A stretch of DNA of 64,000 nt from Chamaecyparis obtusa (lineage: Eukaryota; Streptophyta; Pinopsida; Cupressales; Cupressaceae): the NCBI GenBank assembly GCA_027943335.1, contig BSBK01002080.1:1430001-1494000 (forward strand), in the 5' to 3' direction. The notes beneath the pieces are model-generated. The model was not told the DNA's origin. It did not search any database and worked only from the letters and a program-made list of their open reading frames with translations. Made by a program: the position numbers and the translations under genes. Position 1 is the first letter of the stretch. Each line of letters starts with the position of its first letter. Shown one piece after another: positions 35,681 through 47,272 of the stretch.

Positions 35681-36979
35681 TGTTGGAGATTTGTGAGCAA
35701 GCTAGTGCTGACTGTATGTTTGTCACTGATGAAAACATATGGTAAGTAGCATGTGTTGAAGACCTATGAAGTAATCTTTTAGTTTATGTAGCATGGACAT
35801 GATATCATGGATGTAGAGGTTTATTGCTAGAACAAATAGTTATGCAATAGCTTGTGTCAGCAGTGTTCCTGACAGAGTTACAGGAAGTGTTCTATGTGTG
35901 ATTATCCATACAATCATCATGGAGACTTGTGCCTTTTCATATGTGATGTAGACATGTTAGTGATGTTACAATCATGGACATAGAGTCTTGTGATCAGTAG
36001 AAGTGAATTTATGTAGTTTCTATTCACCAGTAGCAGTTTCCTATGTTTATTCAGAAGAATCGACAAACATTGTATTGGTTCTAGAGTTGTGCCTATCATT
36101 ATGGTATGTGCCCTTCGATTAGTGATTGGAGAAGAGTTAATAATGTTCTCTTAAGATTGCATGATCTAATTCATCTTGAGGAGAAAGTATTAGTTACTTT
36201 TGTAGAGCTGACACTGTGTAGCGTGTGTCTACATTTATTAATATTAGATAGGTCCCAGATTGTGTTGCGTGCTTAGTAGAGCTGACAGAATTATTATTGG
36301 AGTATGTTATGGTTTCTCTTGTGTGATTTCAAGGTGGTTCTAATAGGATAACTTGATTATATCATTTAGAGGAAAGATATTTATAGGCAGTCATTTGTGA
36401 TTGCTAAAGTATGGTTCAAAGTTGTTTTGTGAAGAGAAGAGCACAGTGTGCGAAGTGTTGAGCCATCAGTAGAAGGTCTATGTGACCAAGTAAAGAGTTT
36501 GTGCTATACATTGGAACTGATCTAGATATCAAGTTAAAGCACAGCTCACCAAGATCCAGATATAGTGTGTATCTATTATTCAGAAGGTTGTAGCCTTCAA
36601 CCCTTTGAGTAGTGTGCTTTTGAACAGTACGTCCTCACCCCTAACAGGGTTAATTCTAAAAGATTCCTAATAGGGTCTGACCCTTGACCAGGTCACTATA
36701 CTAAATATATTGTAAAGAAACTCCTAATAGGGTTAAGGATCTTCTAACAAGGATCATAAAAGACTAGTGTAGATTATTAGTGGGTGTCAATTCCCACCAG
36801 GGTTTTTACCTATTTGGGTGTCCCCGTAACCAAAATATCGGTGTTGTGTTTAGTGTTCTTTCATTGTGTTTATGCTTTATGTTTAAGTATACTTAATTGG
36901 ATAAAGATTTGAAACTTGTAAATAACTGATTCACCCCCCCCCCAACCCTCTTAGTTATCTCTTGGGACTATTCCTAACA
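35681..36979 (+). repeat. 5' LTR of copia element A
   Basis: End fixed by ...ATTCCTAACA at 36979 followed by the primer site. Start set at TGTTGGAGATTTG; it cannot be confirmed because the 3' LTR is outside the window. The right half (repeated 'taacaggg' phrases, AGTGGGTGTCAATTCCCACC, CTGATTCACCCCC, CTCTTAGTTATCT) is shared with elements D and I, so the three are one copia group. Contains a run of nine C at about 36935. Confidence 0.72.
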
Positions 36980-36981
36980 AT

Positions 36982-36993
36982 TGGTATCAGATC
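36982..36993 (+). promoter_or_regulatory. Primer binding site of copia element A
   Basis: TGGTATCAGATC, near-complement of the initiator tRNA-Met 3' end, two bases after the LTR. Confidence 0.85.
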
Positions 36994-37036
36994 CAAGTGC
37001 CTCAAAAAAAAAGTTTAACAGCTTGAGGTTGATCAG

Positions 37037-38196
37037 ATGGCATTCTTTAAAAAAGATAGTCCTAAGTTTGATGGAGAGAATTATCTTGATTGGAAGAACA
37101 AGATGATGACACATTTGCAGTGCATTGCTTTTGAAGTTTTTGAAGTGGCTATCAAGGAATTTGAGATCTCCTCTCTAGCAGATCTTGCAAAGGATAATGC
37201 TACTAGTAAGTAGAAGGATTTGTTCCATTAGAATGCAATTGAAAAAGAAGCCCTTATCAGTGCCCTATCTGATAGTGAGTTTTTAGAGATAAAGAAAGTA
37301 GACATAGTCTACAAGATATGGAAGAACCTAGAAGACATGTTTGAAGGAGATAAACAAGAAAAGAATGCATGTAGAAAGACATGGAAGAAAAAGTACAATA
37401 CATTGGAGATGCTACCTGAAGAAAACATAAGAGCCTACAATCAAAGGATCAATGAAGCAGTTGTTGAAGTCAAAAACAATGGTGGAGAAATCTCAGAAGA
37501 AGACATCATGGATAAGGTAATGACTACCTTGACACTAGAATATCAGAACACAATAAACATCCTTGATGAGACTATGCAATTCTTAGAAAATTTCAAAAGA
37601 GAGACATTAATCAACAAGATTGGTGCATTTTAGATATCAAGTTTCAATACAGAGCCTAAAAGTGAGACAACCTTCAAATCTTCAGTCCATGGTAAGAAAT
37701 ACTTGAACACCTCTGGTAATTTTGATGATGATGATGAAGAAGAAGCCCTAGATAATTTCATTGCTATGATTACTAAAAAAGAAAAGAAAGGAAAAGGAAA
37801 ATATGAAGGTCAATTACCATTCAAATTTTTTTCATGTAATAAGATTGGTCACTTTGCATCTAAGTGTCCTACAAGAGTTAAAAATTTCAAGAATGACTAC
37901 AAGCCTAAGTATACAAAGGAATGCTACTATGCTAGAGATGGAGTATTAGATCAAGAATCAGCAGAAGAGGAGATTGGATTCATTGCTCTTGAATATGAAA
38001 AGAATTCACAAGAGTTAGCATTGATTTCACAAGGTCACATCATGATAGATTGGATCATTGACAGGGGTTGTTTAGATCACATGATAGGAGACAAAGATAG
38101 ATTTATTTATTTCTACAAATACAAAGGAGGCATGGTTAGATTTGGAGATAACACTCCCAAACCTACCATTGGTCGAGGAGCCATCACCTTGGATGG
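37037..38196 (+). pseudogene. Gag and start of protease of copia element A
   Basis: Opens MAFFKKDSPKFDGENYLDWK, the usual DUF4219/UBN2 copia Gag opening. One frame throughout with three internal stops, all TAG (after DNATSK, after DLFH and after NKIGAF). Further motifs: KIWKNLEDMFEGDKQEK, IRAYNQRINEAVVEVKN, a zinc knuckle FFSCNKIGHFASKC whose first Cys is Phe, and ECYYARDGVL. The protease active site reads WIIDRGCLDHM with Arg for the usual Ser. Coding stops at GAITLDG, exactly where element B was inserted. Confidence 0.9.
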
Positions 38197-38202
38197 TGTT
38201 AG

Positions 38203-40372
38203 TGTTATACACTAAATTTGCACCTCTGATCTCAAGCTCTCTTGGTCTTGATAATCCAGTATAACAAGGGAATCATCTCAAGGTTGTGGGACCTTTGCTA
38301 ACTGAGATGAGACCTCTAAGTTCTAGGCTGGTTCTTCTTGGATAGTCACCTTAGTTTTCTTCTAGAGAGGAAAGTAAACTTTTGAGGGAAAAGGGGTAGA
38401 AGGAGTGCATGAAATGGAAATGAAAAGAAGCAAATCTATCCTACTAGGTGATGCACTGAAACTAGGGTTTGGATCTCAGTAGAGAGGAATGAAACCAATG
38501 AGAGGCTTAGGTCTGGGAGATCATAGATTACTGAATAGGCTTGCATAAGTATTTCATAAGAGGGCCTAAAAATTAGACACAACCTATGACCTACAAGTAG
38601 ACATTCTCTTTAGCAAAAGGACACAGGAATGAGATAGAATGATAGGGGCTGAAGAATACCCACAAACTCACTCAGATCAGATCAAACACAGTAGTTGACA
38701 TATAAGCTGAAAGTAAAGGGGATCATGAACCCTAAGTATCACTAAAAGCATTCATAAACTTCAATCCCATAAGAGATAAGCCAAACAAGGAAGCATAGGG
38801 ACATAAAAAAAATGTCATAGAATACTTTGCAATATTTGTATTATCAATGGGAATTTACAGGATGTGGAAAACCAGAGAACAGGAAGAAATGCTACAGATA
38901 GTTTTCCAAGAAAAGTATTTCTCTTTTACAAAAGTGTGAATTTTGAGCCCTACAAGTTCTCAAAAAACATTATATACATCACTCAACTACACGCAGGTAG
39001 GAGTCAAAATTAACCAGGGTTACAAAAAATATGCATAAAATAATCAACCCTAAAATAGTCACTTCTGATCATAAAAGATATCCCTGCAACATTAAAACTG
39101 ATCAAATATTTTTCCTTGCATGCCCATCTTTGTACTGAATCTACCTATAGATCAACAACCTTGACCTGACAACCCCCTCAAACATGAATGCTCAAATCTG
39201 ATTTCAAATCCTCGAAAGGACCCAAAAATGGTAGTCTAAATGTTCTACAAATTCTCCCAATTGCAACTACCTCCAGAAATCATAAATCCTCAGCTACCCG
39301 CACTCACAACATCTCCAAAAGAAAGCCCATGAAAAATAGGCCACTTTGAAATAACACTAGTCACATGATCGCATGAGCTAAAAAGCTTTTATGCGATCAT
39401 GCGACAAGATCTTTAGAAACTGCCACCACTTTGCCACATAAGACACTTGGACCCACAAGACATCACACCTGTCAAACTTTTCCACATGGCCCAATAGGAG
39501 CCGACCACCTTGGCTGGACCCACGACCATAGGAAATGCCCCAAAAGCATTAGGAGGATCTAACGGTGGTCACGTGATCACATGGGATCGAAAGATCCCAT
39601 GTGAACATGCGACCACCATAGATCTTGAATCTATGAGGGCCCATGTTATACCTCTAGCCCACAACAACCTTCGCTGACTACCAGCCAGCCACCGAAACCA
39701 TTGACAGTTTGTCACATGGTCACATGGGCTTGGAAGAGCCCATGCAATCATGCGACCAATCGTAAGATGTTAGCCATTGACCGCTTGGAGTTGACTACAA
39801 GATGTCGACCGCACATTGCTGATGGTTAGTCATGTGGGTGCATGGGATCAAAAGATCCCATGTGATCATGTGACCAACATGAAACCATTGCTTGCTGACT
39901 GCTGGTAGTTTGAAAGCTCAAAGACCATGAACTAGGCCCTACTTGGTACCTTAGGGTTGCACACTCAACGGCTAGTTGCATGTTCATATAGCCTAAAAAA
40001 GGGCTATGTGGTCATGTGACAAGCCATAGCAGTTTATCAAAAACATCAAAGGGACCCACCTGGTTAGAGTTGTGCACTTAGAAAAAATTAGACGCTAGAG
40101 AAAGTAAACAATGCAGAAGTGGTTCAAAAACACAGAGGGCTTCAGACCGAAGGTCGAAAACACAAAATTTTTTGGACCGAAAGTCAAAAACATCTCGAGC
40201 CTTCAAAGAGAAGGTCGGAAGCAAACTAGGTTTTTGAGCCAAAAGGCAAAAAACACACTGGACTTTCGACACTAAAAGGTAGAAAACATAGAGGGTTTTT
40301 TAACACTTGAGCATTTCTTAGAACAAACAGGACTATGGCCAAAAATGAATGATAGGGAATTTTTGGGTAACA
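38203..40372 (-). repeat. 3' LTR of element C
   Basis: 2170 bp. Contains five evenly spread hairpins (39360-39405, 39564-39617, 39711-39756, 39829-39873, 39975-40020). No gene. A minus-strand TATATAATG lies near 38968. Confidence 0.9.
39360..40020. repeat. Array of five hairpins in C's 3' LTR
   Basis: Each unit is an inverted repeat of 18-25 bp arms with a 4-8 base loop, built on GTCRCATGATCRCATGGG and its complement CCCATGYGATCATGYGAC. The 39564-39617 unit has 25-bp arms with three mismatches around GAAA. Units start about 105-205 bp apart. The same five occur in the right LTR. Confidence 0.85.
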
Positions 40373-40593
40373 TTTTGGCAACCTCTACAGGATGTCAGCC
40401 TGCTAGACATTCAAACCACTTGCCTTGACATATCCATTGGGCATAGGATTCAATTCTTGAGCACAAAAACTTTATGACAGGGAGAGGGACAAAACTATGC
40501 TCGAGCACTTCTTGGAAAATAAGGAAAGACTAAACTAGAAAACTAGAAGAAAGCAGGAAACCTAACCTAAGCTAACTAGTTACAAAAACTTGG

Positions 40594-42909
40594 TCAAACA
40601 AAGCCATTCACTATCATGTTGAAATAGCTACCCTTCCTCCTTAGGACATTGCACTTTTCATACAGGAGGATAGCTAACAAAGAGGGCAATACACACAGTT
40701 GTGTGAAGAACTGATGCACTACCTTTTGGAGGACATAAATAAATTGACTCACCTCTGCCAAAAGATTTTTATCTGCATCATCCAGGGGTAGATAAGTGAG
40801 TTGCACTTTCCTTTGCTCAACTACAAGTTCACCCTCAGCTTCAGCTCCACTTGAACACTCATGTTTGGAAACAAACATGACTGGATCCTTTTTACTGCTG
40901 GCCTCCATTCTTGCTAAGTACCTTAAAGGGCACCCCCTAGAAAGAATGAACTGAGAGCTCCCTTTCCTACTATCAGGATGCATCTCATTAATAACTTCAA
41001 TAAGATGATAAAAATTTTGTCCCTCCATGATAGTCTGCCATAATATTTCTTCTTCTGCAGTTAGTGGACCATCCTCTTCATTAGTTGAAACATCCAACAG
41101 CTCATCAAAGGTATCAAACTGTCTCATATTCTTGACAATCACTGGACCCTCCTTATGGTCCAAGAAATATGATTCTTTAGATTCTTCCCCCACTTTATTG
41201 CAAACCGGCCTAAATTCTTCAATTAAGACATTATCAACCTCCTCATCCTACTCAATGTAAGAAGGCATCTCCTCAAAAATATTAGCCGGGCTCTCACCTT
41301 CCTCACTTTCTTTCTTATCCTAATCTAATTTCTCTAATCCACATTGATATAATAGCCTTACTTGCTCCTCATGATTGTCATGGAAAAGTATACCTAAAAG
41401 AAAAAAATCATCCTCTTCCTAATGGCCTAAAAGTGCTTGAGGTGTAGTGGAATCTTTAAGAATTGGCTTATAGGGCTTTATCTGTTGCAGGACAGGGTCA
41501 TTATCATCTAGAAAATCTAACCTTCTAGGTATCTCATTTATAGGAATAGGATGAAGTGGCTAGAAATCTGAGACAAGGTCATGAATAGGCTCTAAAAATG
41601 CATGGAGATTAGGCTCACATTGACTAAGATTCTAAACTGGAGGAGAGAATCTAAAACTTGGAAAATTAACAAAAGTGTCAGTGGACTTACCAGGGAAGGA
41701 GCTTGAGATTTGGGCTTTGTGAGTCTCTTGTTGCATTCCATCCTTAGGGGTATGTGCTTGAGAGGTCACTATCTCCTATTGTGACACTTCTGACCTTTCT
41801 ACATTAGGAAGCTCATAGTTCAAGAGAACAAGTGGACAATCTGCGGCCTCCCTCCCAAAAAATGGGTTTAGGTGACTACCAACTGCTTTGATGCTTTGTG
41901 TTGGGAATGTCCTCTTGACTGGATTATATGGATGGAAAGGCCTTTTTACCAAATTCTGCCTTTTGCTCTGATGCTTCTCCTGATATTGTGGCCTAGACTC
42001 CTGATATAGTTGCTTCTGAACTTGCCACTACTGGTCAGGATTTTGATCCTCTTGTTGATAAAGTGATCCATCCTCCAAATACTACCCTTTTACAGTGATC
42101 AACTCTTTGGTTAAAGCCTGCAACAGGCTTGTCATCTCCTTGTTTGTTTCTTGTTGATTGCTTTTCACTTTGAGTAGCTCTTGAGGAAGGTCAACTATGG
42201 ACTTCCCATAGCTAGTGCTTGCCTGAGGTTCCATTAATGTAGGTATGGGGGTAAATGGAGGCATCTACAGAGGTATAGTAGGCTGAAGATTAAGAGAGAT
42301 AGGCATGGGTTGTCTTCTATCTATCATCCCTGCCTGGATTAAGCAATTTTCTGCTTTGACAGCTAGGTCAAAAGCCTGGGGCAATGAAGTACCTCCTAAA
42401 GATTGAATCCTGATAGATATATCACTAGTTAGGCTTATCAAAAAATAAAGGAAAGCACAATCTGCTAAAGGCCTTATATTAATTGGAATCCTATTCCATG
42501 TCTTGAGAAATCTACCATTAAAATATGTCATCAGCTCACGAGGATCTCTGTTTATAACTTGGAGTTGTTCTACTAGAGACAAAGAGTCTGCATTATCCTC
42601 AAAGTATTTGCTAAGGAGATCTCCAAGTCTATCCCATGAAGTAATGGAGCCATATGCCAAAGTTCTTAACCATTCTAGAGCCTAACCTTTGAGAGAAGCT
42701 ACTAATAGCTTGGTGGCCACATCCTCTTGAGTTACCTTGTGTATATTGCAGATAATGGTCACATCTCTTATGTGTTCCAAAGTCATAGTATGCCCTTCAC
42801 CTGTGAAATCAAGTATACTTTTGAGTGTTTCCAAGGGCACATCATGGTGTTGGGAAAAACTTAATGGGCTGCCCTGATTAAAGGGTGCAAATGCAAATAG
42901 TCTTGCCAT
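40594..42909 (-). pseudogene. Gag-like polyprotein of element C (single frame with ten TAG stops)
   Basis: Opens MARLFAFAPFNQGSPLSFSQ; the Retrotrans_gag-like core includes MTLEHIRDVTIICNIHK, ALEWLRTLAYGSITSWDRL, LLSKYFEDNADSLSLVEQLQ, MTYFNGRFLKTWNRIPIN and CAFLYFLISLTSD. A Gln-rich linker (42030-41900) and an acidic C-terminal half follow (YFLDHKEGPVIVKNMRQFD, LTAEEEILWQTIMEGQNFY). The whole 772-codon frame has no frameshift. It has ten internal stops (42684, 42267, 42084, 42030, 41778, 41634 and four more down to about 41246), every one TAG; the terminal stop is TGA at 40594-40596. There is no zinc knuckle or pol domain. The role of the acidic half is unknown. 40373-40593 holds nothing recognisable. 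Confidence 0.85.
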
Positions 42910-43071
42910 CAGAAGGGTCTATTTTCTTCATAACCTCTATCAGAAATTGGGTTACTCCTCTTAACACCCATGGAGTCACTAGATACACTTGAGTACTAAC
43001 CTCTTTAAGGCCTATATTATGCAATCAATATATCAGAGATAGCATAATATTTGAAATTGACTTCTTTTGTA

Positions 43072-43089
43072 GTCCCATCGGGTGTGCCA
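43072..43089 (-). promoter_or_regulatory. Primer binding site of element C
   Basis: Minus-strand TGGCACACCCGATGGGAC four bases inside the 5' LTR end; has the TGG...GGGAC form of tRNA-derived sites, but I could not assign the tRNA. It differs from the primer sites of the other elements here. Confidence 0.75.
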
Positions 43090-43093
43090 GAAA

Positions 43094-45235
43094 TGTTATA
43101 CACTAAATTTGCACCTCTGATCTCAAGCTCTCTTGGTCTTGATAATCCAGTATAACAAGGGAATCATCTCAAGGTTGTGGGACCTTTGCTAACCGAGATG
43201 AGACCTCCAGGTTCTAGGCTGGTTCCTCTTGGATAGTCACCTTAGTTTGCTTCTAGATAGGAAAGTAAACTTTTGAGGGAAAAGGGGTAGAAGGAGTGCA
43301 TGAAATGGAAATGACAGGAAGGAAATCTATCCTACTAGGTGATGCACCGAAACTAGGGTTTGGATTTCAATATAGAGGAATGAAACTAGTGAGAGGCTTA
43401 GGTCTGGGAGATCACAACTTACTAAATAGGCTTGCATAAGTATTTCATAAGAGGGCCTAAAAATTAGACACAACCTATGACCTACAAGCAGACATTCTCT
43501 TTAGCAAAAGGACACAGGAATGAGATAGAATGATAGGGGTTGAAGAATACCCACAAACTCACTTAGATCAGATCAAACATAGTAGTGCACATATAAGCTG
43601 AAAGTAAAGGAGATCAGGAACCTTAAGTATCACTAAAAGCATTCATAAACTTCAATCCCATAAGAGATAAGCCAAACAAGGAAGCATAGGGACATTAAAA
43701 AAATGTCACATAATACTTTGCAATATTTGTATTATCAATGGGAATTTACAGGATGTGGAAAACCAGAGAACAGGAAGAAATGCTATAGATAGTTTTCCAA
43801 GAAAAGTATTTCTCTTTTTCAAAAGTGTGAATTCTAAGCCCTAAAAGCTCCCAAAAAATATTATATACATCATTCAACTGCACGCAGGCAGGAGTCAAAA
43901 TTAACTAGGGTTACAAAAAATATGCATAAAATAATCAACCCTAAAATAGTCAATTCTGATCATAAAAGATATCCCTGCAACATTAAAACTGATCAAATAT
44001 TTTTCCTTGCATGCCCATCTCTGTAATAAATCTACCTACATATCAACAACCTTGACCTGACAACCCCCTCAGCCATGAATGCTCAAATCTGATTTCAGAT
44101 CCTCAAAAGGACCCAAAAATGGTAGTCTAAATCTTCTACAAATTCTCCCAACTACAACTGCCTCCAAAAATCATAAATCCTCAGCTACCCACACTCGCAA
44201 CATCTCCAGAAGAAAGCCCACAAAAAATAGGCCACTTTGAAATAACATTGGTCACATGATCAAATGAGCTAGAAAGCTTTTATGCGATCATGCGAAAAGC
44301 TCTTTAGAAACTACCACCACTTTGCCACATAAGACACCTGGACCTGCAAGACATCACACCTGTTAAACTTTGCCACATGGCCCAATAGGAGCCGACCACC
44401 TTGGCTGGACCCATGACCATAAGAAATGCCTCGGAAGCATTAGGAGGATCTAATGGTAGTCACGTGATCGCATGGGATCGAAGGATCCCATGTGAACATG
44501 TGACCACCATAGATCTTGAATCTACGAGGGCCCATGTTATACCTCTGGCCCACAACAACCTTCACTGACCGCTAGCCAACCACCGAAACTATTAACGGTT
44601 TGTCACATGATTGCATGGGCTTGGAAGAGCCCATGCGATCATGTGACCAATCGTAAGATGTTAGCCATTGACCACGTGGAGTTGACTATAGGATGTCAAC
44701 TGCAAACCACTGACGGCTAGTCACATGGGCGCATGGGATCAAAAGATCCCATGCGATCATGCGACCAACATGAAACTGTTGCTTGCAGACTACTAGTGGT
44801 TTGAAAGCTCAAAGACCATGAACTAGGCCCTACTTGGTACCTCAGGGTTGCGCACTCAATGGCTAGTCGCATGTTTGCATAGCCTAAAAAAGGGCTATGC
44901 GATCATGCAACAAGTTGTAGCAGTTTGTCAAAAATAGCAAAGGGACCCACCTGGTAAGAGTTGCACACTTAGAAAAAATTAGATGCCAGAGAAAGTGAGT
45001 AGTGCAGAAGTGGTTCAAAAACATAGAGAATTTTTTGGACCGAAAGTCAAAAACATCCTGAGCCTTCAGAGAGAAGGTCGAAAACACACTGGGTTTTCAG
45101 GCCAAAAGGCAGAAAACACACTGGACTTTCAACACTAAAAGGCAGAAAACATAGAGGGTTTTTTAACACTTGAGCATTTCTTGGAACAAACAAGACTGTG
45201 GCCAAAAATGAATGATAGGGAATTTTTGGGTAACA
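43094..45235 (-). repeat. 5' LTR of element C
   Basis: 2142 bp, aligning with 38203-40372. Hairpins at 44251-44295, 44455-44508, 44602-44647, 44720-44764 and 44866-44911. Many differences from the left copy are CG in one versus TG or CA in the other. Confidence 0.9.
44251..44911. repeat. Array of five hairpins in C's 5' LTR
   Basis: Less decayed than the left array: for example CATGGGATC AAAA GATCCCATGCGATCATGCGACC at 44731-44766. The arms keep more CpG sites, so the ancestral units were probably near-perfect palindromes. Confidence 0.85.
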
Positions 45236-45240
45236 GTTTG

Positions 45241-47272
45241 TATTGTTTTAAATTTTTTATCCTCATACTTGCATTTTTTGAGAATTATGGTTCTAAGGAT
45301 TTAGCCTTATGCATTGTTTTTGAAACCCTAGCTGGTCTTAGCATTGTTATGTTTGAGTGTTACCTTTTTTCTCATTAAAATTTCCAAATAGACATGTGTA
45401 ATATTGACCCCTTTTAAAGTGACCACTTTATATATTATACCGCTAGATTGTCGAACAGGGTCCCTTTTTAATATTTCTTTCAAAGCCTAAGTTTCCCATT
45501 AATATTAACAAGTGACTAACCTTGTAAAACTTGTGGTTGTCATTAAATCTTGAGCTCTTGGTTGTTAGAATTTTTGACATGCGAAGTAGTGATAGGAGGA
45601 CACCTATCTGGGTGGGCTCGTTCTTCATTCTCAGTTGTTAGTTAAGCATCAGAATCAATCGACGGTTGTTTTTATACCATTGGGGCAAGATGATTTTCCT
45701 TTAATCATTGTGCTTTAGCGATGAGCATCTGATCAAATTTTTGCTGACAGAGGTAGGTTCTAGCTGGTCAATCTTCATGGTGGTTCTCATATTTTGACAC
45801 TTGTCTTGGGTGACATAGAGTAGTGGGGTCAGCCTTCTCGGATAGATAAAGCTCAAGTATATCTTGTGGTTGTCGATATACCACTAGGATAAGATGCATG
45901 ATGTTTAAGGCTTATGGTATAATGACAGCTATTTGATCTTGTTTGTAAGATGTGGACTAAAAAGTGGGTCCTTAAGTGCCACATAATGCTGAAATGTTCA
46001 GTTTTCTTTGGTTAGGATAGATGCTAACATAGCAGTTCAATTTTAATTAGGGTTTCATAAAGAGGAAAGTTGGGCCAAAGTTTCATAAAGTATGAGGATC
46101 ATCTAATTAAATTGCATCGACAGTCATCATTATATCTCGGTCTAACTTTCCTGACAATTTCTAATCAGTACTTTAGTGAAAAGGTGACATCTGTCTGATC
46201 CGAGTAAAATTTAAGATAAGTTAAAATTTTATGAACATGTATATTTCAGTTGTTTTCATTAGCTGGGAACTAACTTGGGGAAAAGTAACAGAGGGTTATG
46301 CTACTGATTTTGTGGACCACCCGATCTGCTGGGAAAATATGCATCAATGGCCATGTTTTAAAGATAAATCAGATAGTCGTCAGGGCTGATAATTTGAATG
46401 TTTCTATAGGGTTTTCTTGTTGGTTTTATTATAGTTGGTGTATAAGAGGTGGAAGTACCAGTACATTCCTCATGTAGAAAAAGTAGATGTTCTGCCTACT
46501 TCCTGATCCAGGTAGAGATTGCAACTTTTTGAGTCCTAAAAGTTGTTGAGATATGAAGATGTATTTATTAGAGGGATAATATCAAGGAGATGGAGATCAA
46601 ATTTTCTTGAGGAAACCAAGGCAAGAATTGAAGACATAAAGCAAGGCGGCCATCTGCAAAATATCTCTCCAAATCTGATCGATGTATTTATTGTAAACCT
46701 AGTAGGGTTGTAAATTTTTTAGGTTAAAATTTTTTAAACCCTAGAACGATCGGTAGCTTGTTGCATCTCCTTGTATATAAAGGATTTTCTACAATCATTC
46801 TAGGCATTGAGAGTTTAGGTGTTGAGAAGATAGAAATTTTGAAACCCTAACCCTTAGTCGAGGATTGTAATATTTTGTATCATTTCTTATCAAGAAATAG
46901 AGAAGAAGTACAAGTTGCTTCTATTATCTTGTAGGCTTTCCATTCAGAATATGATGTATACAAAAGATCAAGGTTATACTTAATACAAATCTCAAATCTT
47001 TGTCTCTCCTTTATGTTCATTTTGTAAATCTTTAAATCTTTCAGAGATTTATATGTATGTATTTGGCTTTGAGTTCTGATATAGGGTTGGATTAAATATT
47101 GGTCAGGGTGGGATGCATGTCCACTGAATTTATTTGAGGATTTTCTATAAGTAGGAAAGAGTTGGGGTGTTTGTATTTATGTTCAAAGGCCAGCTATTCT
47201 TAAACATCTTTGTATTCATTATGTCTAATGATATATTTTCCCAATAGATAAGGCACTGGCCTATATTCTCTT
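45241..47272 (+). repeat. 5' LTR of element B, main segment
   Basis: Matches 60064-62094 of the 3' LTR. Non-coding. TATA box TATATAAAGG at 46774-46783; a tRNA-like phrase CCCAATAGATAAGGCACTGG near the right end, 10 bases before the D target duplication. Confidence 0.92.
46774..46783 (+). promoter_or_regulatory. TATA box of element B's 5' LTR
   Basis: TATATAAAGG, identical at 61601-61610 in the 3' LTR and equivalent in position to TATAAAAGG in E's LTR. Marks the probable U3/R boundary just downstream. Confidence 0.7.

Larger units (their letters stand above)
35681..38196 (+). mobile_element. Element A: Ty1/copia retrotransposon, 5' segment
   Basis: 5' LTR, primer site and gag up to the early protease region, then cut by element B with the target sequence gatgg at 38192-38196. 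The element resumes in frame at 62444. It is the host of the B/C/D nest. Confidence 0.88.
38203..45235 (-). mobile_element. Element C: gag-only LTR retrotransposon with 2.15-kb LTRs
   Basis: LTRs 38203-40372 and 43094-45235 (plus strand TGTTATACAC ... GGGTAACA), internal region 2721 bp with a single gag-like frame on the minus strand. Flanking gttag (38198-38202) and gtttg (45236-45240) fit a duplication with one change, and removing C restores the start of B's LTR, matching B's 3' copy. No protease, RT or integrase: a TR-GAG type non-autonomous element. Confidence 0.92.

Noticed and set aside
36933..36942. Poly-C run in copia A's LTR as a regulatory tract
   Set aside because: D and I carry shorter or interrupted C/G runs at the same place; it looks like ordinary homopolymer variation.
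40594..42909. Reassigned genetic code (TAG as Gln) in element C
   Set aside because: Plant nuclear genes use TAG as stop, and CAG to TAG by methylcytosine deamination explains the bias; kept only as a weak alternative in the finding.
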